From assembly GCA_018242525.1 (NCBI GenBank), contig JAFEBS010000017.1:223106-287105 (forward strand): a DNA stretch of 64,000 nt. Direction: 5' to 3'. This DNA is from Planctomycetota bacterium (GTDB lineage Bacteria > Planctomycetota > Planctomycetia > Planctomycetales > Planctomycetaceae). Made by a program: the position numbers and the translations under genes. Shown here piece after piece: positions 46,175 to 57,623 of the stretch; position 1 is the first letter of the stretch, and every line of letters starts with the position of its first letter. The notes beneath the pieces were generated by a model. It saw only the letters and a program-made list of their open reading frames with translations. It searched no databases and had not been told where the DNA came from.

Positions 46175-48328
46175 CTATCGCGGTCTGCGTGCACCGACAT
46201 ATCCTGGCAGGCCGTCTCCGACCCCTCCCGTTGCAGCGGGACTGTTCGGAAGTGGACGCAGGAATCCCTCGTCACCGGGGACTCGCGACTGCAACATGGC
46301 ATCGAGAATGCCGGCACCGAATGGTTGAATGTCGATCGCTTCCGGCGTTTCCGCCAGATTGCTGCCGAATCGCCACCGATCCGTGAAGTTCCGCAGCTTT
46401 GGAGTCCAGACCAGAGCCCGCGGCGCGACGATCAGATTGTTCATGGCCTGCCCGCTGTAAACCGCAACCATCGGCTCCAGTTGCAGCCAGTTTCGAATCT
46501 CAAAAAACGAATTGTTCGTGATGCGGAAACTCGCGCTGGCGGGAGCCGCCGGCAGGCGCAGCACAATTCCATCACCACCACGGAACACGTTGTATTCGAT
46601 GGTGACATCGCTCGCGGAATGAGCAAGCTCAACGTGAGTTCCATCTCCGTGGAATTCATTGCCGTCCAACCAGACATGCCTGCATTCCATCGCATCGGGA
46701 ATGTCCTCGCGGCCGGAAAAGATCCCGTACTTGCCGGTGGCAATCCGGCAGGCCCGGAAGATCAACGGCGCTTCGGCGGCACCCGCGCATTTTCGAGCGA
46801 GCATGACATTGGCCCATTGCGACTGCGGCGGTTGCGTGATCACCAGGTCTCGAAGCGATCCGCCCGCCACGTCACCGTCAATGTAAACCGCGTGAGCCTC
46901 TGTTCCACCTTCGATCTCGAAGCCTTCCACGCGGACTTCGCGAACCTGTTTGATGCTCAACGTTCCCAGCAGTCGAATATCGGCTGGTGCCACAATCTTG
47001 GCCCGCTTGCCCGAAACGAGCCGAATGCCCCGCAACCGGATGGGTTCGTCAATCACCACTGTTTCAGCGTAGGTGGAAGCATCCAGGACAGTGATTTCAT
47101 CACCCGGTTTGGCCGCCTTCAGGGCTTCCGTGATCGAATGGAAATTCGCTTCGCCCGATTGTGCCACCGTCAGGGACACAGGACCGATGACAGGGGGAAT
47201 GATCGCGGGAGGATTCGGCTTTTTGTCGGGCGGATCGTCCGGGTGAGGAATCGGCGGGCGCAGCGAATAAATCGCCAGCATCCCGACGGTCACGACGACC
47301 AGCAGGGACATCACCAGCATCCCGGCTCGAGCCGAAGTCCAACGGCGTCGCGGCACCATCACGACTGTGTCGTGTGTGGACGACGGCGCGATAGTGAGCG
47401 GCGGCATCGATACGCCGGAGTATTCATAAGTGGCGTCGGGGTCGACATCCAGGCATTTGTCGAGTGCATCAACCACTTCTTCAGCGGACGCATACCGGGC
47501 GACGGGGTCTTTCTGCAGCAATCGAGAAACGATCTGAGAAAGAAATGGAGTGACGCGCGGATCGATCGAATGCAATGACGGCGGATCCACTTCCACGATG
47601 CGCCAGGTAATCGTCGCAATGGACGGGGCGACAAACGGGGATTCCCCCGAGATCATCGCGTAAATCAGGCATCCCAGGCTGAAGAGGTCGGATCGATGAT
47701 CGGTTGGCTGGCCACGAACCTGCTCAGGCGACATGTAGTTGGGGGCCCCCAACGGCCGACCGGTGGATGTCAACCCGTCGGGCAGATTGGACAGCAACGC
47801 CAGACCGAAGTCGCCGATGTAGGCCGTTTTCCCGTCCTCGTCCAATAGGATGTTGGATGGCTTGATGTCACGATGGAAGATCCCAACGGCATGCGCAGTG
47901 GCCAACCCCTGCGCAATCTGGCGGGCAATGGAAATCACCCAACTGATTTCCCGCTTCTTATGAGCATTCAACCAGTCACGCAAATTTCCGCCCCGAATTC
48001 GCTCCATGACCAGGTACAGCGAATTCTCGTTTTCAATCATTCCGATCACCGGAACGATGTGCGGCCCCTTGAGCATCGCACCGGCGCGTGCTTCCCGCAA
48101 AAAACGCCGCCGAACCTGCTCGTCCTGCGAATTCTTGGGAAGCAGAACCTTGACCGCGACCGACTTGCCTGTCGAGATCTGTGTGGCCGCGTAGACGGTC
48201 CCCATCCCCCCCTGGCCCAACGGCTCGTGGATCGCGATATCTCCCACTCTCGACGGCACGGGCGGAATCAGGGAATAAGGAGTTGGATCTTCGTCCAGTC
48301 GAGTATCACGGGAGTGTACATCTGACAT
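46175..48328 (-). CDS. Membrane Ser/Thr kinase with extracytoplasmic beta-helix domain
   Basis: A 717-residue protein. The cytoplasmic kinase domain (about 30-290) has GQGGMGTVY, VAVKVL, HRDIKPSNILL, IGDFGLAL and APNYMSPE, all canonical. A membrane helix follows at about 338-357 (MLVMSLLVVVTVGMLAIYSL), then a Pro-rich linker. The outer part of about 320 residues looks like a right-handed parallel beta-helix (ITVLDASTYAETVVIDEPIRLRG..., DVTIEYNVFRGGDGIVL), the fold of pectate-lyase-like carbohydrate-binding domains. It may sense a polysaccharide. It heads a series with two glycosyltransferase genes. No clear Shine-Dalgarno before the ATG. Confidence 0.88.
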   Translation of the reverse strand: MSDVHSRDTRLDEDPTPYSLIPPVPSRVGDIAIHEPLGQGGMGTVYAATQISTGKSVAVKVLLPKNSQDEQVRRRFLREARAGAMLKGPHIVPVIGMIENENSLYLVMERIRGGNLRDWLNAHKKREISWVISIARQIAQGLATAHAVGIFHRDIKPSNILLDEDGKTAYIGDFGLALLSNLPDGLTSTGRPLGAPNYMSPEQVRGQPTDHRSDLFSLGCLIYAMISGESPFVAPSIATITWRIVEVDPPSLHSIDPRVTPFLSQIVSRLLQKDPVARYASAEEVVDALDKCLDVDPDATYEYSGVSMPPLTIAPSSTHDTVVMVPRRRWTSARAGMLVMSLLVVVTVGMLAIYSLRPPIPHPDDPPDKKPNPPAIIPPVIGPVSLTVAQSGEANFHSITEALKAAKPGDEITVLDASTYAETVVIDEPIRLRGIRLVSGKRAKIVAPADIRLLGTLSIKQVREVRVEGFEIEGGTEAHAVYIDGDVAGGSLRDLVITQPPQSQWANVMLARKCAGAAEAPLIFRACRIATGKYGIFSGREDIPDAMECRHVWLDGNEFHGDGTHVELAHSASDVTIEYNVFRGGDGIVLRLPAAPASASFRITNNSFFEIRNWLQLEPMVAVYSGQAMNNLIVAPRALVWTPKLRNFTDRWRFGSNLAETPEAIDIQPFGAGILDAMLQSRVPGDEGFLRPLPNSPAATGGVGDGLPGYVGARRPR

Positions 48329-48893
48329 GGTAAGTAGCGGACTTTCGAATCATGGCCCGGGCAAACTCGCGTCCGTGTCAGCGACATTGAAGTCACGGAA
48401 CTCGGTCCCGAAATTCAATGTCTTTCGCCGACTTGGGTTTCAGCATTGTGCAATGCAACAGCAGGAATTGCATTCGACGCCCCAAAAAATCCGTCACAAA
48501 GTACGCGCCCAACTTTGTGAGTTCAACATCATTGCCGCCAGGAATCCCCTCTGAAAACGGGGAAAACCACGAACCGATCGATTTCACCACTCCCGATTCG
48601 ACCACCCGCGCCGCGGCAATCCGTTCAAATAACGACGCAAGACATTGCTGTGGCAAAGTTTGTGCCTCGAAAGGCCGGTCAGACCCCTTTTTCCACGGGG
48701 TGCCAGCGACTGCGGCCCTCTGGGTCGATGCGATCAAGATCACCAAGCAGCTTTTGAAAGCGACGGGCAGCTTGGAGAACGCGACGGCCCTGCTGAAGGC
48801 TCTCGCCGACAAGTAAGTCAGGATTCTTTTTCTTGCCAGTTTGCAAAGCGATTGTCAGGGATCGTGGTACGTACAACGTGCCAGAATGCCGAA
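48329..48893. other. Intergenic region with a possible gene remnant
   Basis: About 565 bases. A plus-strand frame at 48418-48816 is mostly unlike protein and is crossed by the repeat fragment at 48675-48704. Its last 36 codons (48709-48816, WVDAIKITKQLLKATGSLEN then ATALLKALADK) look like a helical C-terminus, so they could be the tail of a decayed gene. No ribosome site or promoter is seen. Confidence 0.35.
48675..48704. repeat. Partial type A palindromic repeat
   Basis: CCGGTCAGACCCCTTTTTCCACGGGGTGCC corresponds to the right arm of the element at 10961-11050; the left arm is absent. Confidence 0.6.
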
Positions 48894-51151
<2,258 letters not shown>

Positions 51152-51160
<9 letters not shown>

Positions 51161-51631
51161 GTCATCTCCCAGTGGTGGGCAAAGCTCAGCGGCCGCCATC
51201 ACCGGCGGGAGTTCCGCCAGTGATCCGGCAACTCGCCGCAAGAGTGTGACGAGTGTTGTGACTTCGGAACTGCTCAAGGAACTGACCATCTGGTCTCGGA
51301 TCGACTGTCCGGCTTTCCAGACCTGTTGAAACTTCTGTCGTCCGGCCCTGGTCAACGAAACGGTCTTCGCCCGTGCATCGGTCGGATGAGTCTGGCGAGC
51401 GACGAGTCCCCGTTTTCGCAACAAGGCCAGCATGGCACGAACAGTACTGGGATCGGAAGGCATCCGAGCGGCCAACTCGCGCTGTGTGAGTGCATCACCT
51501 CGAGCCAGTGTTGCCAGCAACACGAATTGATCCGCGGTGACACCGTATTCTTCAAACCGCAGATTTGATCGGCGGTGCAGTCCGTGATAAGCAGACCTCA
51601 ACACCAGTGGAAGTTCATTCGTCTGATCCAT
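51152..51631 (-). CDS. MarR-family transcriptional regulator
   Basis: A 159-residue winged-helix regulator. MarR pattern: VTADQFVLLATLARGDALTQ, then the recognition helix RMPSDPSTVRAMLALLRKRGLVAR, and the wing THPTDARAKTVSLTRAGR. MarR proteins bind palindromic operators as dimers and usually respond to small phenolic or lipid ligands. The start at ATG 51631 matches the family; an in-frame ATG exists at 51670. The last codons and the stop fall inside a palindromic repeat. Divergent from the large dehydrogenase gene. Confidence 0.88.
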
Positions 51632-51966
51632 GAGTCGAAACCCCGAACCGAAAACCGTACGTATACGCACGAATGTACCAAGTGAAATGCGTGTGTCAAG
51701 GATCTGCCCGGCCGGCTTCAGGCCATCGCCTTTTGCCGGGGGCTGGCGCAGGTTGGAGAGCTCATGATGACCCGCATGTTGAGTTCACAGTGAGCTGACA
51801 TAATCCGCTCGACGTTTCCTGCCAGTCCATCGATTTCCGTGTTTTCAATTTGCGGATTTCGAACGTTTCAACCACCCCGATTCCTTCTCGCTGCCCCCTC
51901 GTGGATAGTAAGATTCCCACCCAACGAATTCTGTTGATTGGTTTGTTATCTCAGGAGCGACTGCTG
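51632..51966. other. Divergent intergenic region between the MarR and dehydrogenase genes
   Basis: About 335 bases. A perfect palindrome CGTATACG at 51660-51667, flanked by GTAC sequences (51657 and 51675), lies 29-36 bases upstream of the MarR start and could be its operator. No other structure is evident. Confidence 0.35.
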
Positions 51967-54900
51967 ATGCCCACCAGACGAAGATTTGTTCAGTTTTTGA
52001 CGGTCACGACTGTGGTCGCGGGTGGCCTGATCGGGCTGGCCCGCGCCGCCGAGACGACCGCAGGTAAGGTTTACACGCAGGTACCTGAGATCGCGCCCGC
52101 CGCCGGTCAGGTCGCTCCGCCCGCCGCGGTGGAACCGGTCGTCAAGAAAGTCATGAATCAAGGTCCCGAGCCAGTCTGGATCTGGGGTGCCAATCAAGAC
52201 AAAAGGTACTTTGTCCGCAAAACCTTCACCGGGGCTGCACCTGCGGCCCGACTGCGTGCGGCGTGCGACAATGTCATGACGCTGTATGTCAACGGCAAAA
52301 AGGTCGGTACAAGCGACAACTGGCAGCAGCCGGTTGAAGTCGACGTCAAGCCACACCTGACCGTCGGTGAAAATGTTCTCGAAGCCGAAATCGTGAATGA
52401 AGGCGGCATCGCGGGATTTGCGGCCAAGCTGGCTTTGATCGGGGCCGACGGGAAGGCTCAGTATATCGTGACGGACGATTCCTGGCAGGCCGCCGAGACG
52501 CGGGGCGCCAAGGAAACCGTTGCGGTCAAGGTGGTCGCCAAGCTTGATGGTCACCCGGGCGGAAAGCCATTCCTCGGTCAGATCGAAGATTCCACTCCGC
52601 GCGATCAGTTCAATCTGCTCCCTGGATTCCAGGTCGAACGGCTGTTCACGGTGCCGAAGGAAGAACTGGGTTCGTGGGTCAACATGACGACCGATCCCAA
52701 GGGACGTCTGATCGTCAGCGATCAGGGGAATCTCGGCCTGTGCCGGATTACCCCCCCGGCCATCGGATCCCAGGAACCAACGAAAGTGGAACGCCTGGAC
52801 GTGAAAATTGATGACAAGCCGATTTCGGGGGCCCAGGGACTGCTGCACGCGTTTGATTCGCTGTACGTCGTCTGCAATGGCGGACCGGGCAGTGGCCTGT
52901 ACCGGTGTCGCGACACCGATGGCGACGACCAATACGACAAGGTCGAACTGTTGCGCAGCATTCCCGGTGGCGGTGAACATGGCCCCCACGCAATCCGATT
53001 GTCACCCAACGGCAAATCGCTGTATGTCTGTGGTGGTAATCACACGCATTTGCCATTCGAAGTGAAGACGAACTCGCCCGTTCAGACAATGGGCGGACCG
53101 CGTCCCGAGCAACTGCGGACCACGCTGCCCGACGGAGCGACCAGCCGGTTGGTGCCGAACTGGGATGAAGACCTGCTGCTGCCACGGCAGTGGGACGGTG
53201 GCGGCCATGCGACGGGCGTCCTGGCTCCTGGTGGCTGGATCTGCGAAATCGACCCGGACGGAAAGACCTGGGAAGTCGTTTCGTCCGGCTACCGCAATGA
53301 GTTTGATTTCGCCTTCAACGCCGACGGCGAATTGTTCGTCTACGACGCCGACATGGAATGGGACTTCGGTTCCCCCTGGTATCGTCCGACCCGGGTTGTG
53401 CATGCCACCAGTGGCAGCGAATTCGGCTGGCGCAGCGGAACAGGCAAGTGGCCCGCGTATTATGCCGACAGCCTGCCCGAAGTCGTCAACATCGGCCCCG
53501 GTTCGCCGGTCGGTGTCGATTTCGGTTACGGCACGAAGTTTCCCGGCAAGTATCAGAAGGCTCTGTACATCTGTGACTGGACGTTCGGCACAATGTACGC
53601 GATTCACATTGAAGCCAGTGGTTCCAGTTACAAGGCGGTGAAGGAAGAGTTCGTTTCGCGGACGCCGCTGCCGTTGACCGACTGTACGGTTGGCCAGGAT
53701 GGGGCTCTGTACTTCACCATCGGCGGTCGCGGTGCCCAGTCGGAACTGTTCCGTGTCACCTATGTCGGGACCGAGGACACGAAGCCGGTCGACGCGCGTG
53801 ATTCGAAATTCGCCGACGCTCGCCAGCAACGTCACGCCGTGGAGAAGTTCCATGATCCGCGTCTGACCAGCGACCGTTCTCCGGCCACGATCAAGTCCAT
53901 GGTGGGGGCCCTGGCCAGTTCCGATCGGTATATCCGTTATGCGGGCCGGGTTGGCCTGGAACATCGCCCCATTGCCGACTGGAAAGATGCCGTCCTGAAG
54001 TCGACCGATGCCAACACGGTCATTACCGGCAGTATTGGACTGGCGCGCCAGGGCGAGCCGGCCGATTTGCCGGCCATCGTCGCGGCGCTCGGCAAGATCG
54101 ATCCCGCGAAATTGACGGAAGAGCAGATGCTGGCGCTGCTGCGAGCGTATCAACTGACCTTCATTCGCCTCGGCAACCCCGACAAGGAGACTGCGGCGGC
54201 CCTCGGTCAGAAATTCGACGACCTGTTCCCGCAGAAAACCGATTTCGTCAATCGCGAACTGGCGATCCTGATGATTCATTTCCAGACGGCGGGAGCCGTC
54301 CAGAAGCTGGTCCCCGTGCTGGCCCGTGAACGAGTCGGCACGCTGGAACAACTGGGGGAATTGCTCACCCGCAACAAGGGCTACGGGGGAACGATCTCCG
54401 CCATGCTGGCCAACCAGCCCGATCTGCAGCAGTACGACTATGCGTTCCACCTGAGGAACCAGAAGGCGCATTGGACCCCCGCCGCTCGCCAGACATACTT
54501 TGCCTGGTTCGATCGGGCTCGCACCTGGTCCGGAGGTGCCAGCTACATCAAGTTCCTGAACAACATTGATCGCGAGGCGTTTGAGTCAATGCCGGAAGCA
54601 GACCGCATCCTGCTGGAAGCCTCCGGTGCCCGCAAGCCGTACAAGGCTCCGGAACTGCCGAAGCCGACGGGGCCCGGCAAGGAGTACAGCCTGGACGAAC
54701 TGCTCGAATTGTCGAAATCGGAAATGAAGGGCCGTGACTTCAAGAATGGTCAGAAGATGTACGCGGCCGCCCGGTGCGTGGTCTGTCACCGCTTCGGAGG
54801 TGACGGTGGCGCGACCGGACCGGATCTGACCCAGGCGGCTGGCCGCTTCAACTTCAAGGATGTCGCCGAAGCCATCGTCGACCCCAGCAAGGTCGTTTCG

Positions 54901-55179
54901 GATCAATACAAGACGACCCAGGTGGAAACGAAGGACGGCAAGGCGTACACCGGTCGGGTGGTCGCGCTGACCAACGACACGATTACACTTCTAATCGATC
55001 CGGAAGACTCGACCAAGGTGGTGACTGTCAAGAAGTCCGACATCGAAGCCCAGCAGTTGTCCCCGGTCTCGTTGATGCCCAAGGACCTGCTGAAGCAACT
55101 GAATCAGAAGGAAGTCCTGGACCTGATGGCGTATCTGCTGTCGCGCGGCAACCCGAACGATTCGATGTTCCGCAAGTAG
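51967..55179 (+). CDS. Secreted beta-propeller membrane-bound-dehydrogenase-type protein with HEAT-like region and cytochrome c domain
   Basis: A 1070-residue exported protein of the planctomycete PVC dehydrogenase type. In order: N-terminal signal with MPTRRRFVQFL, a jelly-roll ligand-binding domain (about 60-190, VWIWGANQDKRYFVRKTF, VDVKPHLTVGENVLEAEI), a glucose/sorbosone-dehydrogenase-like propeller (about 210-600, FQVERLFTVPKEELGSWVN, YICDWTFGTMYAIHIEASG), a helical HEAT-like region (about 650-880), and a C-terminal cytochrome c with AARCVVCHRFGGDGGATGPD. A role in oxidising sugars or polyols and passing electrons to the heme is inferred. AGGAG lies about 9 bases before the ATG. No paired planctomycete DUF gene is adjacent. 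Confidence 0.87.
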   Translation: MPTRRRFVQFLTVTTVVAGGLIGLARAAETTAGKVYTQVPEIAPAAGQVAPPAAVEPVVKKVMNQGPEPVWIWGANQDKRYFVRKTFTGAAPAARLRAACDNVMTLYVNGKKVGTSDNWQQPVEVDVKPHLTVGENVLEAEIVNEGGIAGFAAKLALIGADGKAQYIVTDDSWQAAETRGAKETVAVKVVAKLDGHPGGKPFLGQIEDSTPRDQFNLLPGFQVERLFTVPKEELGSWVNMTTDPKGRLIVSDQGNLGLCRITPPAIGSQEPTKVERLDVKIDDKPISGAQGLLHAFDSLYVVCNGGPGSGLYRCRDTDGDDQYDKVELLRSIPGGGEHGPHAIRLSPNGKSLYVCGGNHTHLPFEVKTNSPVQTMGGPRPEQLRTTLPDGATSRLVPNWDEDLLLPRQWDGGGHATGVLAPGGWICEIDPDGKTWEVVSSGYRNEFDFAFNADGELFVYDADMEWDFGSPWYRPTRVVHATSGSEFGWRSGTGKWPAYYADSLPEVVNIGPGSPVGVDFGYGTKFPGKYQKALYICDWTFGTMYAIHIEASGSSYKAVKEEFVSRTPLPLTDCTVGQDGALYFTIGGRGAQSELFRVTYVGTEDTKPVDARDSKFADARQQRHAVEKFHDPRLTSDRSPATIKSMVGALASSDRYIRYAGRVGLEHRPIADWKDAVLKSTDANTVITGSIGLARQGEPADLPAIVAALGKIDPAKLTEEQMLALLRAYQLTFIRLGNPDKETAAALGQKFDDLFPQKTDFVNRELAILMIHFQTAGAVQKLVPVLARERVGTLEQLGELLTRNKGYGGTISAMLANQPDLQQYDYAFHLRNQKAHWTPAARQTYFAWFDRARTWSGGASYIKFLNNIDREAFESMPEADRILLEASGARKPYKAPELPKPTGPGKEYSLDELLELSKSEMKGRDFKNGQKMYAAARCVVCHRFGGDGGATGPDLTQAAGRFNFKDVAEAIVDPSKVVSDQYKTTQVETKDGKAYTGRVVALTNDTITLLIDPEDSTKVVTVKKSDIEAQQLSPVSLMPKDLLKQLNQKEVLDLMAYLLSRGNPNDSMFRK

Positions 55180-55556
55180 ATTTCGGGCGGATCGATCAGG
55201 GGTCGGGTGGTTCGCGTGAGACGCAGGTGTCATCGGCTCAGTCTTTATACACGGTGCGATTTCTGAAGAAAGGAAACGGATAAAGTCCAATTCTGCCCAG
55301 CCCGGTCCGCACCTGTCTGGAACACTTCACTCGAACTCCCCGTCTTGGGGAGGTACGGGGAGGGTATGCAGCCAGCATCGCACAGCAATGGGCGGTGACG
55401 GAGGGGCCGGGTGAAGTGGAAGGAATCGCGATTCGGTCGGCATGGTGGAACGAGGTACCGAACACTGCCCGAAGTTCTGGGAAGACAGCACAGCCCTTCA
55501 TCCGTCGGCGTGCAGTCATGACGGATGACTCCTGATACGGTAAGTGATGATACGGC
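55180..55556. other. Intergenic region, no gene seen
   Basis: About 375 bases without a credible gene. A small inverted repeat CTCCCC/GGGGAG is at 55336-55352, followed by GTACGGGGAGGG. A minus-strand opening here is Arg/Pro-rich and unlike a protein. Confidence 0.4.
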
Positions 55557-55649
55557 ATGGAGATCCGTATTGACGATCTCAGTGTCCTGACCTACGATCC
55601 CGCTGTGAACTGGCAGAAACTGCCGTTGTTTCCCGTGGGAACGCGATGA
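55557..55649 (+). CDS. Short 30-codon ORF overlapping the start of the Wzc-like gene
   Basis: The frame encodes 30 residues and its stop overlaps the next start as ATGA (55646-55649). It begins MEIRIDDLS, which by eye matches the start of a group of GNAT acetyltransferases; the rest (VLTYDPAVNWQ and onwards) does not. It could be a translationally coupled leader peptide or a hybrid remnant. No clear Shine-Dalgarno precedes it. Confidence 0.3.
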   Translation: MEIRIDDLSVLTYDPAVNWQKLPLFPVGTR

Positions 55650-57298
55650 TCATGGATGACCGTCTGCAATTGGAATTCGCCAGCGCCAACAGGCCGAATG
55701 CCCTGGCGCGGATCTTCCGACAGCGCTGGCGGTGGCTGATGCTGTGCCTGGTGATCGGCACCATCCTTGGCATTGCCCACTATTTGATGGCAACTCCGCA
55801 GTATGAATCCTATGCCGAGTTAAAGGTTCTGTCCGGCGGAGTTCCTGAAGCTGAGCTGATCTCGGATGCCGTCCTCGAAGCCGCCATCAAATCTCTGCCG
55901 CCAAAGCTCCGCCTGGATCTGAAAGGCCACAAGCGGCCGACGTGGACTGCGGTGCTGCGTGGCAATCTGACCATCACGCGCGTCAAGAACACGGTCACGG
56001 TTCGTTATGCCTCTCACGGTCCGGAGACCGCCGCTCGAGTTCTGGATGCGATCATCCAATCGTGGATCCTTCATCGGCAGGAGACGCAACTCGGCAGCTT
56101 TGGGTCCGTCCTGGCCTCATTTCAGGATGAATCGACCGCGTTGACTCGGCAGATGGCGGACCTGGAAGCACGTGCTGCATTCGCCGAACGCTGGTTGTCG
56201 AACCACGCAGGCGAAGTTCCCCAGACGAGCGATCACGGCAATCAGGTGATTCAGTTGCAATTGATGAACAGCGAGTTGCAGCGGCTGCGAACGTACCACG
56301 AATTGTTTCAGCGACAGATCAAAGGGATTGAAACTGCCCGGGAACAGGCTTCGAAAATCGAACTGTCCGGCAAACCTCACGTCCCTCGGACCAGTTCCTC
56401 ACCGCGATTGGCAACCACGTTGGTGGCGTGGATCCTGCTGGGCTGCGGTGCCGGATTGTCTGTCGTCTTCGTTCTGGCTGCACGGGATGATCGATTCGAT
56501 TCTGCCGCGGCACTTTCACAACTGGGCCTGCCTCTGTTGGGTGTCATTCCGCGGATGGGTCCGACCGTCGGTGTCGGCATGGACGCGATCATTACTCACC
56601 ACAATCGTGACGGGATCGAAGCCGAAGGATTTCGTTCGCTGAGAACGGCGTTGTCGTTGTGTCATCGTGAAACGTCCCAACTGGTCTTTACAAGTGTCCA
56701 CTCCGGGGACGGCAAGACAACGACGGTCGTCAACCTGGCGGTGGCAGAAGCGCAGGCGGGCCGAAAGGTTCTGCTGGTGGATGCCGACTTCCGAACGGCC
56801 GGTCTGTCACGGTTGTTCGAACTGGACGGGCCACTCGGCCTGGCTCAGGTCCTGCAGGACGTTCAGCCGATCGCCGACAGTTTTCTGGAAAATGTGTTCA
56901 ACCTGGGCGTCGACGGCCTGGACTTCATGCCGGCAGGAGCCTGTCCGACGGATCCGCCAGGTCTACTGGGCAGTCCCCGGTTGGCGGAAATACTTGCCTG
57001 GGCGACGCCGATTTATGACCAGATCCTGATCGATGCACCGGTTCTGGCGATGGCGGATTCGTTGACGCTCGGCCGGACCGTACAGGGGACGGTCCTGGTG
57101 ATTCGTCCGGAGGCCAGCCATCGCAGGGAGGTGACTCAGGCGATCGATTCGTACCGGCGTGGCGGTGGAAAGATCGTGGGAGTGGTTGCCAGCCACGTCC
57201 CAATCAACCCAGGCGTCCGTGTTGAGCCGCCGAACCTGTCGCCGATGCGAGCGATTCCTGTCGCCGCGTCGCCCCGGCAGCACCGACGGGCGGCCTGA
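55646..57298 (+). CDS. Wzc/CpsD-like polysaccharide chain-length/P-loop protein lacking a Tyr cluster
   Basis: A 550-residue inner-membrane protein. First helix about 31-51 (MLCLVIGTILGIAHYLMA), a periplasmic Wzz-like part with a coiled coil, second helix about 253-273 (LVAWILLGCGAGLSVVFVLA), then a cytoplasmic P-loop domain: Walker A SVHSGDGKTTTVVN, Walker A' VLLVDADFRTAG and Walker B YDQILIDAP. These are BY-kinase motifs, but the C-terminal tail after the domain (PNLSPMRAIPVAAS...) has no Tyr, so classical Tyr-cluster autophosphorylation is not expected. ATG 55652 is an alternative start. No other exopolysaccharide genes flank it. Confidence 0.83.
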   Translation: MIMDDRLQLEFASANRPNALARIFRQRWRWLMLCLVIGTILGIAHYLMATPQYESYAELKVLSGGVPEAELISDAVLEAAIKSLPPKLRLDLKGHKRPTWTAVLRGNLTITRVKNTVTVRYASHGPETAARVLDAIIQSWILHRQETQLGSFGSVLASFQDESTALTRQMADLEARAAFAERWLSNHAGEVPQTSDHGNQVIQLQLMNSELQRLRTYHELFQRQIKGIETAREQASKIELSGKPHVPRTSSSPRLATTLVAWILLGCGAGLSVVFVLAARDDRFDSAAALSQLGLPLLGVIPRMGPTVGVGMDAIITHHNRDGIEAEGFRSLRTALSLCHRETSQLVFTSVHSGDGKTTTVVNLAVAEAQAGRKVLLVDADFRTAGLSRLFELDGPLGLAQVLQDVQPIADSFLENVFNLGVDGLDFMPAGACPTDPPGLLGSPRLAEILAWATPIYDQILIDAPVLAMADSLTLGRTVQGTVLVIRPEASHRREVTQAIDSYRRGGGKIVGVVASHVPINPGVRVEPPNLSPMRAIPVAASPRQHRRAA

Positions 57299-57623
57299 GT
57301 GACTTCTGACGTAAGTGCTTGCAACGAAACAGCGACCGCGCTTTCAGCGAAAACCAGACCCCTGCTAAATGGGGTCTGACCCCCTCCCAATGTCGTATCT
57401 CCTCAAATCAGATACCTGTGGCCGGGATCTGACCCCATTTGGCAGGCAAAACCCGTCAAACCTGACGTTTTTGCCATCTTCAAAATGCCCGAAACCCGGC
57501 CCGGCGAGTCCTTCGGAAGCTGTAAACTTCGTCTTCACATGATTACGATCGTTCTTTGCGGGCAGGTCGGCTGCCGACCGCTGATACCAACTCACCACAG
57601 TTTTGCCGCCAGAGGAGTACCTT
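57299..57623. other. Intergenic region containing a type B repeat
   Basis: About 325 bases. Apart from the repeat at 57361-57446 it contains no gene; promoter elements for the downstream Gfo/Idh/MocA gene are presumably after the repeat, but none is clear. Confidence 0.4.
57361..57446. repeat. Dispersed palindromic repeat, type B, copy 4
   Basis: 86 bases with inverted ends CCTGCTAAATGGGGTCTGAC and GATCTGACCCCATTTGGCAGG. Same length as the copy at 24716-24801, and aligns with its reverse complement. Confidence 0.85.

Noticed and set aside
48393..48812. A 139-codon minus-strand frame between the large kinase and the esterase
   Set aside because: No ribosome site or domain, and it crosses a partial palindromic repeat; the opposite strand gives a slightly more protein-like tail.
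53002..54471. A 489-codon minus-strand frame inside the large dehydrogenase gene
   Set aside because: Antisense to a continuous 1070-residue protein with recognisable domains.
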